From Actinacidiphila yanglinensis (GTDB lineage Bacteria > Actinomycetota > Actinomycetes > Streptomycetales > Streptomycetaceae), in assembly GCF_900107965.1 (NCBI RefSeq), contig NZ_FNVU01000002.1, positions 62,001-126,000 of the forward strand: a DNA stretch of 64,000 bases. The letters are read 5' to 3'. Made by a program: the position numbers and the translations under genes. The notes beneath the pieces were generated by a model. The model ran no database searches. It was not told the DNA's origin and was given only the letters and a program-made list of their open reading frames with translations. This document shows positions 56,528-62,710 of the stretch, one piece after another. How positions within the stretch are numbered: the first letter of the stretch is position 1; each line of letters begins with the position of its first letter.

Positions 56528-57301
56528 ATGAATGACCTCGGCACATCCGCCGGTTTACCCGCTCAGCCCCGCCCGCCGGAGGCGCCCCAGCCGCCCCCGC
56601 CGCCCAACGCGCCGCCCCCGTACCGGGCGGTGGGCCTGACCCTCGACGCCGGGCCGGTACGCACCCGCGCGCTGGTCGTGATCGGGATTCCGCTCCTGAT
56701 CGTCCTGGTGCTCGGCGTGTGGGCCGGGTCCGGGTCGGGCGGGTCCGGCTCCGGAACCTCGCAAGGCGCCCCCGTGAGCGCCCCGTTCGGTGGCACCTCC
56801 GGCACCTCCGACACGTCGCAGGGGCAGCCCGCGACCGCCGAGCCGTCGGCCACCGAGGCGACCGACCCCTTCGGTGGGGCGCCCACCCTGCCCTTCGGCG
56901 CGGGAACACCGACGGGTACCGACACGGCGGGCACCGATCCCGGCCTCGGCGGCCCGGCGAGCACGGACCCGGGCGTGCCCGAGGACTCCGGATCACCCTC
57001 GGCGTCCGCCACCGTCGGCCCCGCCGAGGTCGTCACCGCCTACTACGACGCCATCAACAACGGTGACTACCAGCACGCGTGGGACCTGGGCGGCAAGAAC
57101 ATCGACGCGAGCTACGCCGACTTCGTCAAGGGCTTCGCACACACCAGGACCGACACCGTCACCGTCGGGAGCGTCTCCGGCGGCCAGGTCTCGGTCACGG
57201 TCGACTCCGTCCAGACGGACGGCACCCGGCACTCCTTCAGCGGTACCTACCAGGTGGCCGGCGCGGTCATCACCGGCGGCCGGCTGATCCAGGTCGGCTG
57301 A
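56528..57301 (+). CDS. Cluster gene A: single-pass membrane protein with outside NTF2-like domain
   Basis: About 257 residues from ATG 56528. A Pro-rich cytoplasmic lead (about 45 residues) is followed by one membrane helix (ALVVIGIPLLIVLVLGVWAG, about 48-68), a 100-residue Gly/Ser/Thr/Pro linker with PFGG repeats, and a C-terminal ~90-residue domain. That domain starts PAEVVTAYYDAINNGDYQHAWDLGGKN and ends YQVAGAVITGGRLIQVG, resembling NTF2-like/SnoaL-type folds found on outside of actinobacterial membrane proteins. It overlaps the next coding region by a base (TGATG) or lies 23 bases from its better start, so both are likely cotranscribed. It could sense outside ligands. Confidence 0.78.
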   Translation: MNDLGTSAGLPAQPRPPEAPQPPPPPNAPPPYRAVGLTLDAGPVRTRALVVIGIPLLIVLVLGVWAGSGSGGSGSGTSQGAPVSAPFGGTSGTSDTSQGQPATAEPSATEATDPFGGAPTLPFGAGTPTGTDTAGTDPGLGGPASTDPGVPEDSGSPSASATVGPAEVVTAYYDAINNGDYQHAWDLGGKNIDASYADFVKGFAHTRTDTVTVGSVSGGQVSVTVDSVQTDGTRHSFSGTYQVAGAVITGGRLIQVG

Positions 57302-57324
57302 TGAGTCTCAACGGAGGAAGTCCC

Positions 57325-58935
57325 ATGTCGCACACGCCGGTTCGGGAGCACGCGACGAGCAACGCCACCCGGCTGCTCAGCGCGGGCACGTATCTCGACC
57401 CGATCTACCGCAGATCAGTGATCAAGGAGCTGATGGGCAACCGCTTCCGGGTGGTGGCCCCGGCCTTCGGGTACGACACGGTCTCGGTGCTCGCGCACGC
57501 CCTCGCGGCGCACAAGCTGCGGCGCGACCAGCTGCTGGCGCTGGCCGCCGGCACGGTGCTGCTGGTGGTGCTGATGGTCACCGGCGCCATCGGGGTCGTC
57601 CTCGGCCTGCTGACGCTGGTGTGGCTGGTCTGGGCCGCGGCGTTCCTGCGCCGGATCGCGACCCTGCGGGTGCTGACGAAGTACCTCCGGCCGGCGGACG
57701 GCAAGGGGGGCACGGGCGGCACGGGCGGTTTCGACGGCGGGTACCCGCTGACCAGGGCCCTCACCGACGACCTGGTCCGGAAGGTGGCGGCGGAGCAGTC
57801 CGCCGACCGCGGGGTGGTGCTGTACGGCGGCTACCGCCCGTTCGTCGGCGCGGGCGTGCAGGTGCACCGCTGGTCCAACGCCGAGTTGCTGGTCGGCGCC
57901 CGGCTCGGGCTGCTCGACGAGGGCTTCGCCGACCCGGCCGCCATGCCGCCCGGGATGCTCGCGCACGTGGCCGCCCTGGTGCCCGAGCACGTGCCGGAGC
58001 ACCTGTCCGGCGGCGGGACCGCGGCCGGCACCGACGCGCCGCGACGCAAGGAGGTCATACCCTTCACCGTCGACAAGATCACCGGCTACGTCGCGGCCCG
58101 GATGACCGCGGAGCTGCACGACGAGGCGCCCCCGCAGGAGCGGATCGAGTCGCTCACCGTGGAGCGGCGCAAGTACACCACCGCCGTGGTGACCACGGAC
58201 CGCCCGCTGCGCGAGTGGGAGCCGGCGCCGGACGCGTCGGCCGCGCACTGGGACGAGCGCTACGACGCGGCCCGCGAGTACCTGTGCGTGCGCGTCGGGT
58301 CGTGGGACGAGGAGCTGGTCGTCTCGATGTTCGTCGGGTTCGACCTCAAGGGCAACACGCTGCACACGGAGTTCTACACCTACGTGCTGCCGCCGCTGAT
58401 CCGGAGCTTCCACCTCGCCGACCGGCTGCCGCCGCGGCTGGGCGGCCGGCTGATGGCCCGGGTGGCGTGGCACGTGGTCAGGAGCGCCCCCTCGGACCTG
58501 GCGCGGCTGGTGCTCAACCCGCTGCGCGAGCGGCTGCCCCGGCGGCTGCGGCGCGGCCGGGTCCTGGTGGAGGTGGACCGGCCGATCGACACCAGTGAAT
58601 TCCGGCTCGGCCGCTACGCGTTGACGACCGTCAACCGCGGTGCGCTGCTCAGCGTGCGGGAAATGGCCACCCGCCGCGACTTTCCGCACTTCTTCCAGGA
58701 ATCGGACACGATCAAGTACACCCGAATCGTGGAGCGCCGGCTCCTGCAGATCATCCGCACGTTTCTCGCCGAGCACAACGTCGACCTCGCCGACCACGAC
58801 GCGCAGCAGCTGAACATTCTGCAGCAGCACTTCGGCGACAACAACAACAACTCCGGCACCGGCAACACCATGAACACCCGGACCGGCGGCAACCGGACGT
58901 CCGGCGCCAACTCGCCCATCCGCAACGGAGCGTGA
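57325..58935 (+). CDS. Cluster gene B: two-helix membrane protein of unknown family with C-terminal Asn/Gly-rich signalling motif
   Basis: 536 residues from ATG 57325 (GGAGGA 6 bases upstream). Two adjacent membrane helices lie at about 69-108. A Gly linker (GGTGGTGGFDGG) and a ~360-residue cytoplasmic region follow, with VVLYGGYRPFVGAGVQVHRWSNAELLVGARL, EVIPFTVDKITGYV and FHLADRLPPRLGGRLMARV. I recognise no named domain. The last 35 residues contain NSGTGNTMNTRTGGNRTSG, shared almost exactly with the N-terminus of the TIR protein encoded 4 bases downstream. This tail-to-head sharing suggests that B recruits or nucleates the TIR protein through homotypic contact. Confidence 0.8.
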   Translation: MSHTPVREHATSNATRLLSAGTYLDPIYRRSVIKELMGNRFRVVAPAFGYDTVSVLAHALAAHKLRRDQLLALAAGTVLLVVLMVTGAIGVVLGLLTLVWLVWAAAFLRRIATLRVLTKYLRPADGKGGTGGTGGFDGGYPLTRALTDDLVRKVAAEQSADRGVVLYGGYRPFVGAGVQVHRWSNAELLVGARLGLLDEGFADPAAMPPGMLAHVAALVPEHVPEHLSGGGTAAGTDAPRRKEVIPFTVDKITGYVAARMTAELHDEAPPQERIESLTVERRKYTTAVVTTDRPLREWEPAPDASAAHWDERYDAAREYLCVRVGSWDEELVVSMFVGFDLKGNTLHTEFYTYVLPPLIRSFHLADRLPPRLGGRLMARVAWHVVRSAPSDLARLVLNPLRERLPRRLRRGRVLVEVDRPIDTSEFRLGRYALTTVNRGALLSVREMATRRDFPHFFQESDTIKYTRIVERRLLQIIRTFLAEHNVDLADHDAQQLNILQQHFGDNNNNSGTGNTMNTRTGGNRTSGANSPIRNGA

Positions 58936-59053
58936 ATTCATGAGTCCCATCAGGCGCGTTCACTACGGGGACGACAACAACAACTCCGGCAGCGGCAACA
59001 CCATGAACACCCGGACCGGCGGCAACCGGACGAGCGGGGCGAACTCCCCGATC
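58834..59053 (+). repeat. Duplicated signalling-motif coding segment at the B/C gene junction
   Basis: 58843-58899 (end of B) and 58976-59032 (start of C) are identical over 57 bases except one. In both genes the 29-residue peptide begins GD and ends SGANSPI. Beyond the identical part the codons for Ser, Gly, Ala, Ser and Pro differ only synonymously (for example TCC versus AGC). Only Thr/Ser and Asn/Asp replacements occur in the peptide. Confidence 0.9.
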
Positions 59054-59713
59054 CAGCTCGGCCCGCCGGTTCCCGCGCCGCCCGTTCCCCCGCAGCCGGC
59101 GCCCGTCCAGCCGGCGCCCGAGGCCGGATCCGGCGCCGACGCGGGCCCGGGCGGCGGCCGCCCGTCCGCGCCGGGCCGGACCCGCCGGGTCTTCGTCGTG
59201 TACGGGCGGGACGAGCAGGTCCGCCGCGAGATGTTCGAGCTGCTGCGGCGGCTGGACCTGCGCCCGCTGGAGTGGGAGGACCTGGTCAGGGCGACCGGCC
59301 AGGCGTCGCCCTTCCTCGGCGACGTCGTCGCGCACGCCCCGTCCCAGGCGCAGGCGGCGCTGGTGCTGCTCACCCCGGACGACGTGGCCCACCTCCACCC
59401 GAGACTGGCCGGGCCGAACGAGCCGGAGTACGAGAGGGAACCCACCGGCCAGCCGCGGCAGAACGTGCTGATCGAACTCGGCATGGTGCTGATGGCCTAC
59501 CCCGAGCGCACCCTGATCGTGGAGGTGGGCGCGCTGCGGCCGGCCGCCGACACCGCCGGCCGCAACGTGATCCGCTTCGACGGCTCGGAGGCCGCGCTCG
59601 GCAAGATCGTGCAGCGGCTGAAGCAGGCGGGCTGCGAGGTGGACGACACCGGCTCCGACTGGCGGCAGACCTGGCCGTTCCGGCACCTGGACGCCTACGA
59701 CCGCACGCCCTGA
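58940..59713 (+). CDS. Cluster gene C: TIR-like nucleotide-binding protein (CAP12/PycTIR-type) with N-terminal signalling motif
   Basis: 257 residues, starting 4 bases after B. Residues 9-38 are the motif shared with B (NSGSGNTMNTRTGGNRTSG), and a Pro/Ala linker runs to about 80. Residues 82-232 are a TIR-like domain of the predicted nucleotide-binding class: RRVFVVYGRDEQVRREMFELL (first strand and helix), AQAALVLLTPDDVAHL, and RQNVLIELGMVL with the invariant Glu179. Then come LIVEVG and NVIRFDGSEAALGKIVQRLKQAG. TIR proteins of this class cleave NAD in CBASS and Pycsar, or make signal nucleotides. Here there is no cyclase gene, but macro-domain proteins of the Thoeris type adjoin. Confidence 0.88.
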   Translation: MSPIRRVHYGDDNNNSGSGNTMNTRTGGNRTSGANSPIQLGPPVPAPPVPPQPAPVQPAPEAGSGADAGPGGGRPSAPGRTRRVFVVYGRDEQVRREMFELLRRLDLRPLEWEDLVRATGQASPFLGDVVAHAPSQAQAALVLLTPDDVAHLHPRLAGPNEPEYEREPTGQPRQNVLIELGMVLMAYPERTLIVEVGALRPAADTAGRNVIRFDGSEAALGKIVQRLKQAGCEVDDTGSDWRQTWPFRHLDAYDRTP

Positions 59714-59736
59714 CGGAAACGTCGACCCGACCCGCG

Positions 59737-60708
59737 TCAGGTGCCGCCGAGCCCTGACGCGAGGGTGGCGAGGAACGCCTCGACCTCCGGCACGTTGATC
59801 CTCGCCAGATCGGCGGGCCGGAGCACCACCCGCAGCTCGCGGCAGATCGCCCGCTCCCGCGAGTGCGCCACGAACGAGAGCAGGATCAGGCGCAGCAGGC
59901 TCTCCTCGTCCAGGTAGTCCAGCCGGGACAGCCCCGAGCCGATCAGCGGCATGGCCACGCACTCCCGCTGCGCGTGCCGGTGGACCGCGTCCCACAGCCG
60001 GTTGAGGCTGTACCAGAACTCCTCCACGCTCGAACTCGCCACGTAGTCGTTGCCGATCCGGCTGTACGCCGAGGCGAAGACGAACCGGGGGCGGGCACCG
60101 AGGACCGCCACCGTGCCGACCGGGTACCGGTCGAGCTTGCCCAGCGGCTTGCGCTCCGGCGCCTCCCGGGCGGACGGCGCGACCGCGGCCAGCGCCGTGC
60201 TCAACTCCCCGTCCAGGCGCTGTACATCACCGCCGTAGCGGCGGGCCAGCAACTGCCCCTGCACGCTGGTGTCGTTGATGAGCAGGCCGCCGCCCTCGGC
60301 GGTGTCGAAGGTGTCGCTGAACCCGACCACGAGGTGGCCGGGCTGCTCGAACAGGTCGCCGGCCTGGACCACCACCGTCATCGCCGGGTGCCGGAACTCC
60401 TGCCGCACCACGGACTTCGTGCGGGCCCGCACCGCCCCCCAGGCGACACCCAGCGCCACCGACGCGAGGGTCACCGCGCCCGGGTCCGGGAAATCCCGCG
60501 GAAAGAGCTGGTCGAAGAACTGGACGGCCGCGGATATTCCGCCGAATGCCGCCATCGTATTGCGCAGGAACACCCGGCGGACCCGCCGTGCGCCCGTAAC
60601 GCGCCCCCATGCGCCCGTGATACGCCGCTGTGCGCCGGTGAGCGGTCGGCTGCCGTGAGGACGCCCGATCCCGGGCGTTCCACCCCTTCGCGAAATTCCC
60701 GAAAGCAC
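59737..60708 (-). CDS. Cluster gene D: two-helix membrane protein with ThsA-type macro domain (DUF6430)
   Basis: 323 residues from GTG 60708; a GTG at 60573 (VFLRNTMAAFGG) is a shorter alternative that omits a basic low-complexity lead. Helices lie at about 51-68 and 77-94. The C-terminal domain (about 110-320) reads VVVQAGDLFEQPGHLVVGFSDTFDT, then SVQGQLLARRYGG, YPVGTVAVL, FVFASAYSRIGNDYVASSS and VAMPLIGSGLSRLDYLDEESLLRLI. This is the macro-like domain of ThsA in type II Thoeris, where a TIR-made ADP-ribose derivative activates a membrane effector. It converges on the TIR gene with 23 bases between. Confidence 0.85.
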   Translation of the reverse strand: MLSGISRRGGTPGIGRPHGSRPLTGAQRRITGAWGRVTGARRVRRVFLRNTMAAFGGISAAVQFFDQLFPRDFPDPGAVTLASVALGVAWGAVRARTKSVVRQEFRHPAMTVVVQAGDLFEQPGHLVVGFSDTFDTAEGGGLLINDTSVQGQLLARRYGGDVQRLDGELSTALAAVAPSAREAPERKPLGKLDRYPVGTVAVLGARPRFVFASAYSRIGNDYVASSSVEEFWYSLNRLWDAVHRHAQRECVAMPLIGSGLSRLDYLDEESLLRLILLSFVAHSRERAICRELRVVLRPADLARINVPEVEAFLATLASGLGGT

Positions 60709-60729
60709 GGCCCCTCCAAGGCATTTTGC

Positions 60730-60755
60730 TATGCTGCGAACACCGCTTCCGGAAG
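60730..60755. promoter_or_regulatory. D/E divergent control region with one CGGAAGCGG copy
   Basis: The 96-base divergent gap contains TATGCT (60730-60735), a possible -10 for gene E. It also contains CCGCTTCCGG (60743-60752), the complement of the CCGGAAGCGG unit found at both cluster ends, inside the palindrome cttccggaag. GGGAG at about 60794 is the ribosome site of gene E. Confidence 0.5.
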
Positions 60756-60804
60756 AACGCTCTCAACCGGCGCGGCGCGAAAGACGAAGCGTCGGGAGAT
60801 TCGC

Positions 60805-62214
60805 ATGGCGCATATCCGGGTGAGCGTCCTGGGACCGGTGAGGCTCGAGATCGACGGCGTGCCGGCGCATCTGACCCCGCTCACCACCCGGTTGCTGGTG
60901 CGACTGGTGGCGGCCGACGGGGAGCCGGTGCCGGTCCGGACGCTGCGCCGCGAGGTGTGGGGGATGACCGCCGAACTCCCCGGCCAGGCGCAGCGCGATC
61001 GCAACGAGGTGCAGAAGCGCGTCCTGGAGTTGCGCCGCACGTTCGATCCGGACCGGACCGGCGACGGCGCCCGCGTGCTGCGCACCGTCCAACTGCTCAC
61101 CGCCCGCGGGCCGGAGAGCGCCTATCGACTCGTGTTGCGGGCCGAGGAGTTGGACAGCGCGGAGTTCACCGAGCTGGTCAACGGCGCCCTGCACGCGGCT
61201 CCGGCGACCGCGGCGCGCGGCCTCGCCGACGCCCTCGGGATGCTGCGCGGCCGGCCGCTCGCCGAGGCCGACGGCGAGCCGTTCGCCGCCCCGATGACCC
61301 GGCGGCTGGACGGCCTGCGCGACGCCGCCCGCGAGGCGTTCATCCGCAGCCAGTCCGACCTCGGCCGGCCCGACCTGGCCCTCCCGGTGGCCGAGCGGAT
61401 CGCCCGGGAGCGGCCGGACGACGGGCCGGCGGCGGCCCGACTCGCCCTGCTCCGTGAGCGGTTGCGGGAGCGGCACGGCGGGGAGCTGCTGCGGCACCGG
61501 GTCCCCGGGCGGAACGCCGACGTCGTGCTGGTGCGCGGCGACCTCTTCGACCAGCTCGACGCCAACCTCGTGGTCGGGTTCACCGACACCTTCGACACGT
61601 CCACCGAGCAGGACGTGGTGATCAGCCGGGAGAGCGTGCAGGCGCAGCTGGTGGAGCGGGTCTTCGGCGGGCAGCGCCGCCTCCTGGACGACCGGCTCCG
61701 GCTCGGGCTGCGGGCGCACATCCCGGTCGGCACCGAGACCGCCCGGGACAAGCCGCGCGGCCGGCGCACCCGCTACCCGATCGGCACCACCGTGGTGCTG
61801 CCGGTCGACGGGCGGCGGGTCTTCGCGACCGCCTACTCCCGTCTCGGCAACGACCTGGTGGCCCGTGCCGACCCCGCGGACCTCCGGCTCGCCCTGGAGC
61901 GGCTGTGGCCGCAGGTGGCCAGGCACGGGCTGTTCAAGCCGGTGGCCGTTCCGCTGATCGGCGCGGGTCTGGCCCGGGTGGTCGCCCTCGACCGGGCCCA
62001 GCTCGCCACCCTGGTCATCGAGACGTTCGCGGACTGCTGCCGCCGCGACCCGGCCGTGGCCCGCGAGCTGCGCATCGTGATCATGCCGGGCGAGCTGGCG
62101 GCCATCGACCTGGCCGCGGTCGAGAAGTGCCTGCGGAACCTGGACGGCCCGGCGCCCGCGGCGTCGGTCCGGACCCCCCTGCCCGGCGCGGCCGGCCCGC
62201 GCGACTCCGGCTGA
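60805..62214 (+). CDS. Cluster gene E: SARP-like BTAD regulator fused to a ThsA-type macro domain
   Basis: 469 residues from ATG 60805. Residues 1-110 are an OmpR/SARP-type winged helix (VSVLGPVRLEIDGVPAHLTPLTTRLLVRLVA; RTLRREVWG; VQKRVLELRRTF). Residues about 115-225 are the BTAD helical repeats. Residues about 238-445 are a macro domain clearly related to gene D: VVLVRGDLFDQLDANLVVGFTDTFDT, SVQAQLVERVFGG, YPIGTTVVL, FATAYSRLGNDLVARADP, VAVPLIGAGLARVVALDRAQL. A DNA-binding activator carrying a nucleotide-reading domain would connect the TIR signal to transcription; this last step is inference. Confidence 0.88.
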   Translation: MAHIRVSVLGPVRLEIDGVPAHLTPLTTRLLVRLVAADGEPVPVRTLRREVWGMTAELPGQAQRDRNEVQKRVLELRRTFDPDRTGDGARVLRTVQLLTARGPESAYRLVLRAEELDSAEFTELVNGALHAAPATAARGLADALGMLRGRPLAEADGEPFAAPMTRRLDGLRDAAREAFIRSQSDLGRPDLALPVAERIARERPDDGPAAARLALLRERLRERHGGELLRHRVPGRNADVVLVRGDLFDQLDANLVVGFTDTFDTSTEQDVVISRESVQAQLVERVFGGQRRLLDDRLRLGLRAHIPVGTETARDKPRGRRTRYPIGTTVVLPVDGRRVFATAYSRLGNDLVARADPADLRLALERLWPQVARHGLFKPVAVPLIGAGLARVVALDRAQLATLVIETFADCCRRDPAVARELRIVIMPGELAAIDLAAVEKCLRNLDGPAPAASVRTPLPGAAGPRDSG

Positions 62215-62419
62215 GCCGCGCGGACCCGGGCCGGCCCGGCCCCGGCCCCCGACCCCGCCCGCGGCCGCGCCCCGCACACCCCCTGCCCCCGCGGGCCGCG
62301 CACCCCTGCCTGCCGCCGCGCCCCTCGTGCCGGGCGGTCGCCCTCTGCCCATCGAGCATCCCCATCACGCGTTCGCGCGTCGCCCCGGTGCCGCCGGGCC
62401 GTCCACACCGATCGCACCA

Positions 62420-62468
62420 CCGCTTCCGCTTCCGCCGGCAGCCGCGTGCCGCTTCCGATCCGCTTCCG
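62420..62468. repeat. Inverted CGGAAGCGG repeats, right end of the TIR/macro cluster
   Basis: ccgcttccgatccgcttccg (62449-62468) is the exact reverse complement of the 20-bp core at the left end, again with 11-base spacing. A related cgcttccgcttccgcc lies at 62420-62435. The remaining 205 bases between the gene E stop and this block are C-rich and hold nothing I can identify. Confidence 0.55.
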
Positions 62469-62505
62469 GCCGCCCGAGCCGCCCCGATCCGGCTGCGCAA
62501 TCTTT

Positions 62506-62566
62506 CTGCAATATCCGGAAAGGCGTTGCAGTACGTCTTGACGGGACCTCCGGGTCGGAGCATGGT
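62506..62566 (+). promoter_or_regulatory. Amylase promoter with CTGCAA/TTGCAG operator-like repeat
   Basis: TTGACG (62538-62543), a 17-base spacer and CATGGT (62561-62566) form a plausible promoter. Upstream, CTGCAA (62506-62511) and TTGCAG (62526-62531) form an inverted repeat. TTGCAG/CTGCAA is the core of the sites used by LacI-type maltose/amylase repressors in Streptomyces, so glucan-dependent control is likely. Confidence 0.5.
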
Positions 62567-62710
62567 CTACCTCGCGTTCAACCGCCGTGTCCGCCACGGC
62601 GATTGGCTCCGGGGCCCACGGGCGGTCCCGGGCCGCCCGTCCGAGGCGCGTCGGAGCCGGGTGGCCGCGTACGCATGCCGCCGTCCTCCACCATCAGCGG
62701 GAGCCACCCA

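Noticed and set aside
58843..59032. The B/C repeat as a simple recent tandem duplication or assembly artefact
   Set aside because: The copies have several silent differences and lie in frame at functional ends of two different genes, which a recent accident would not explain.
56528..62214. Assignment of the cluster to CBASS or Pycsar
   Set aside because: No CD-NTase or Pyc cyclase gene is in the window; the macro-domain proteins point to a Thoeris-like logic instead.
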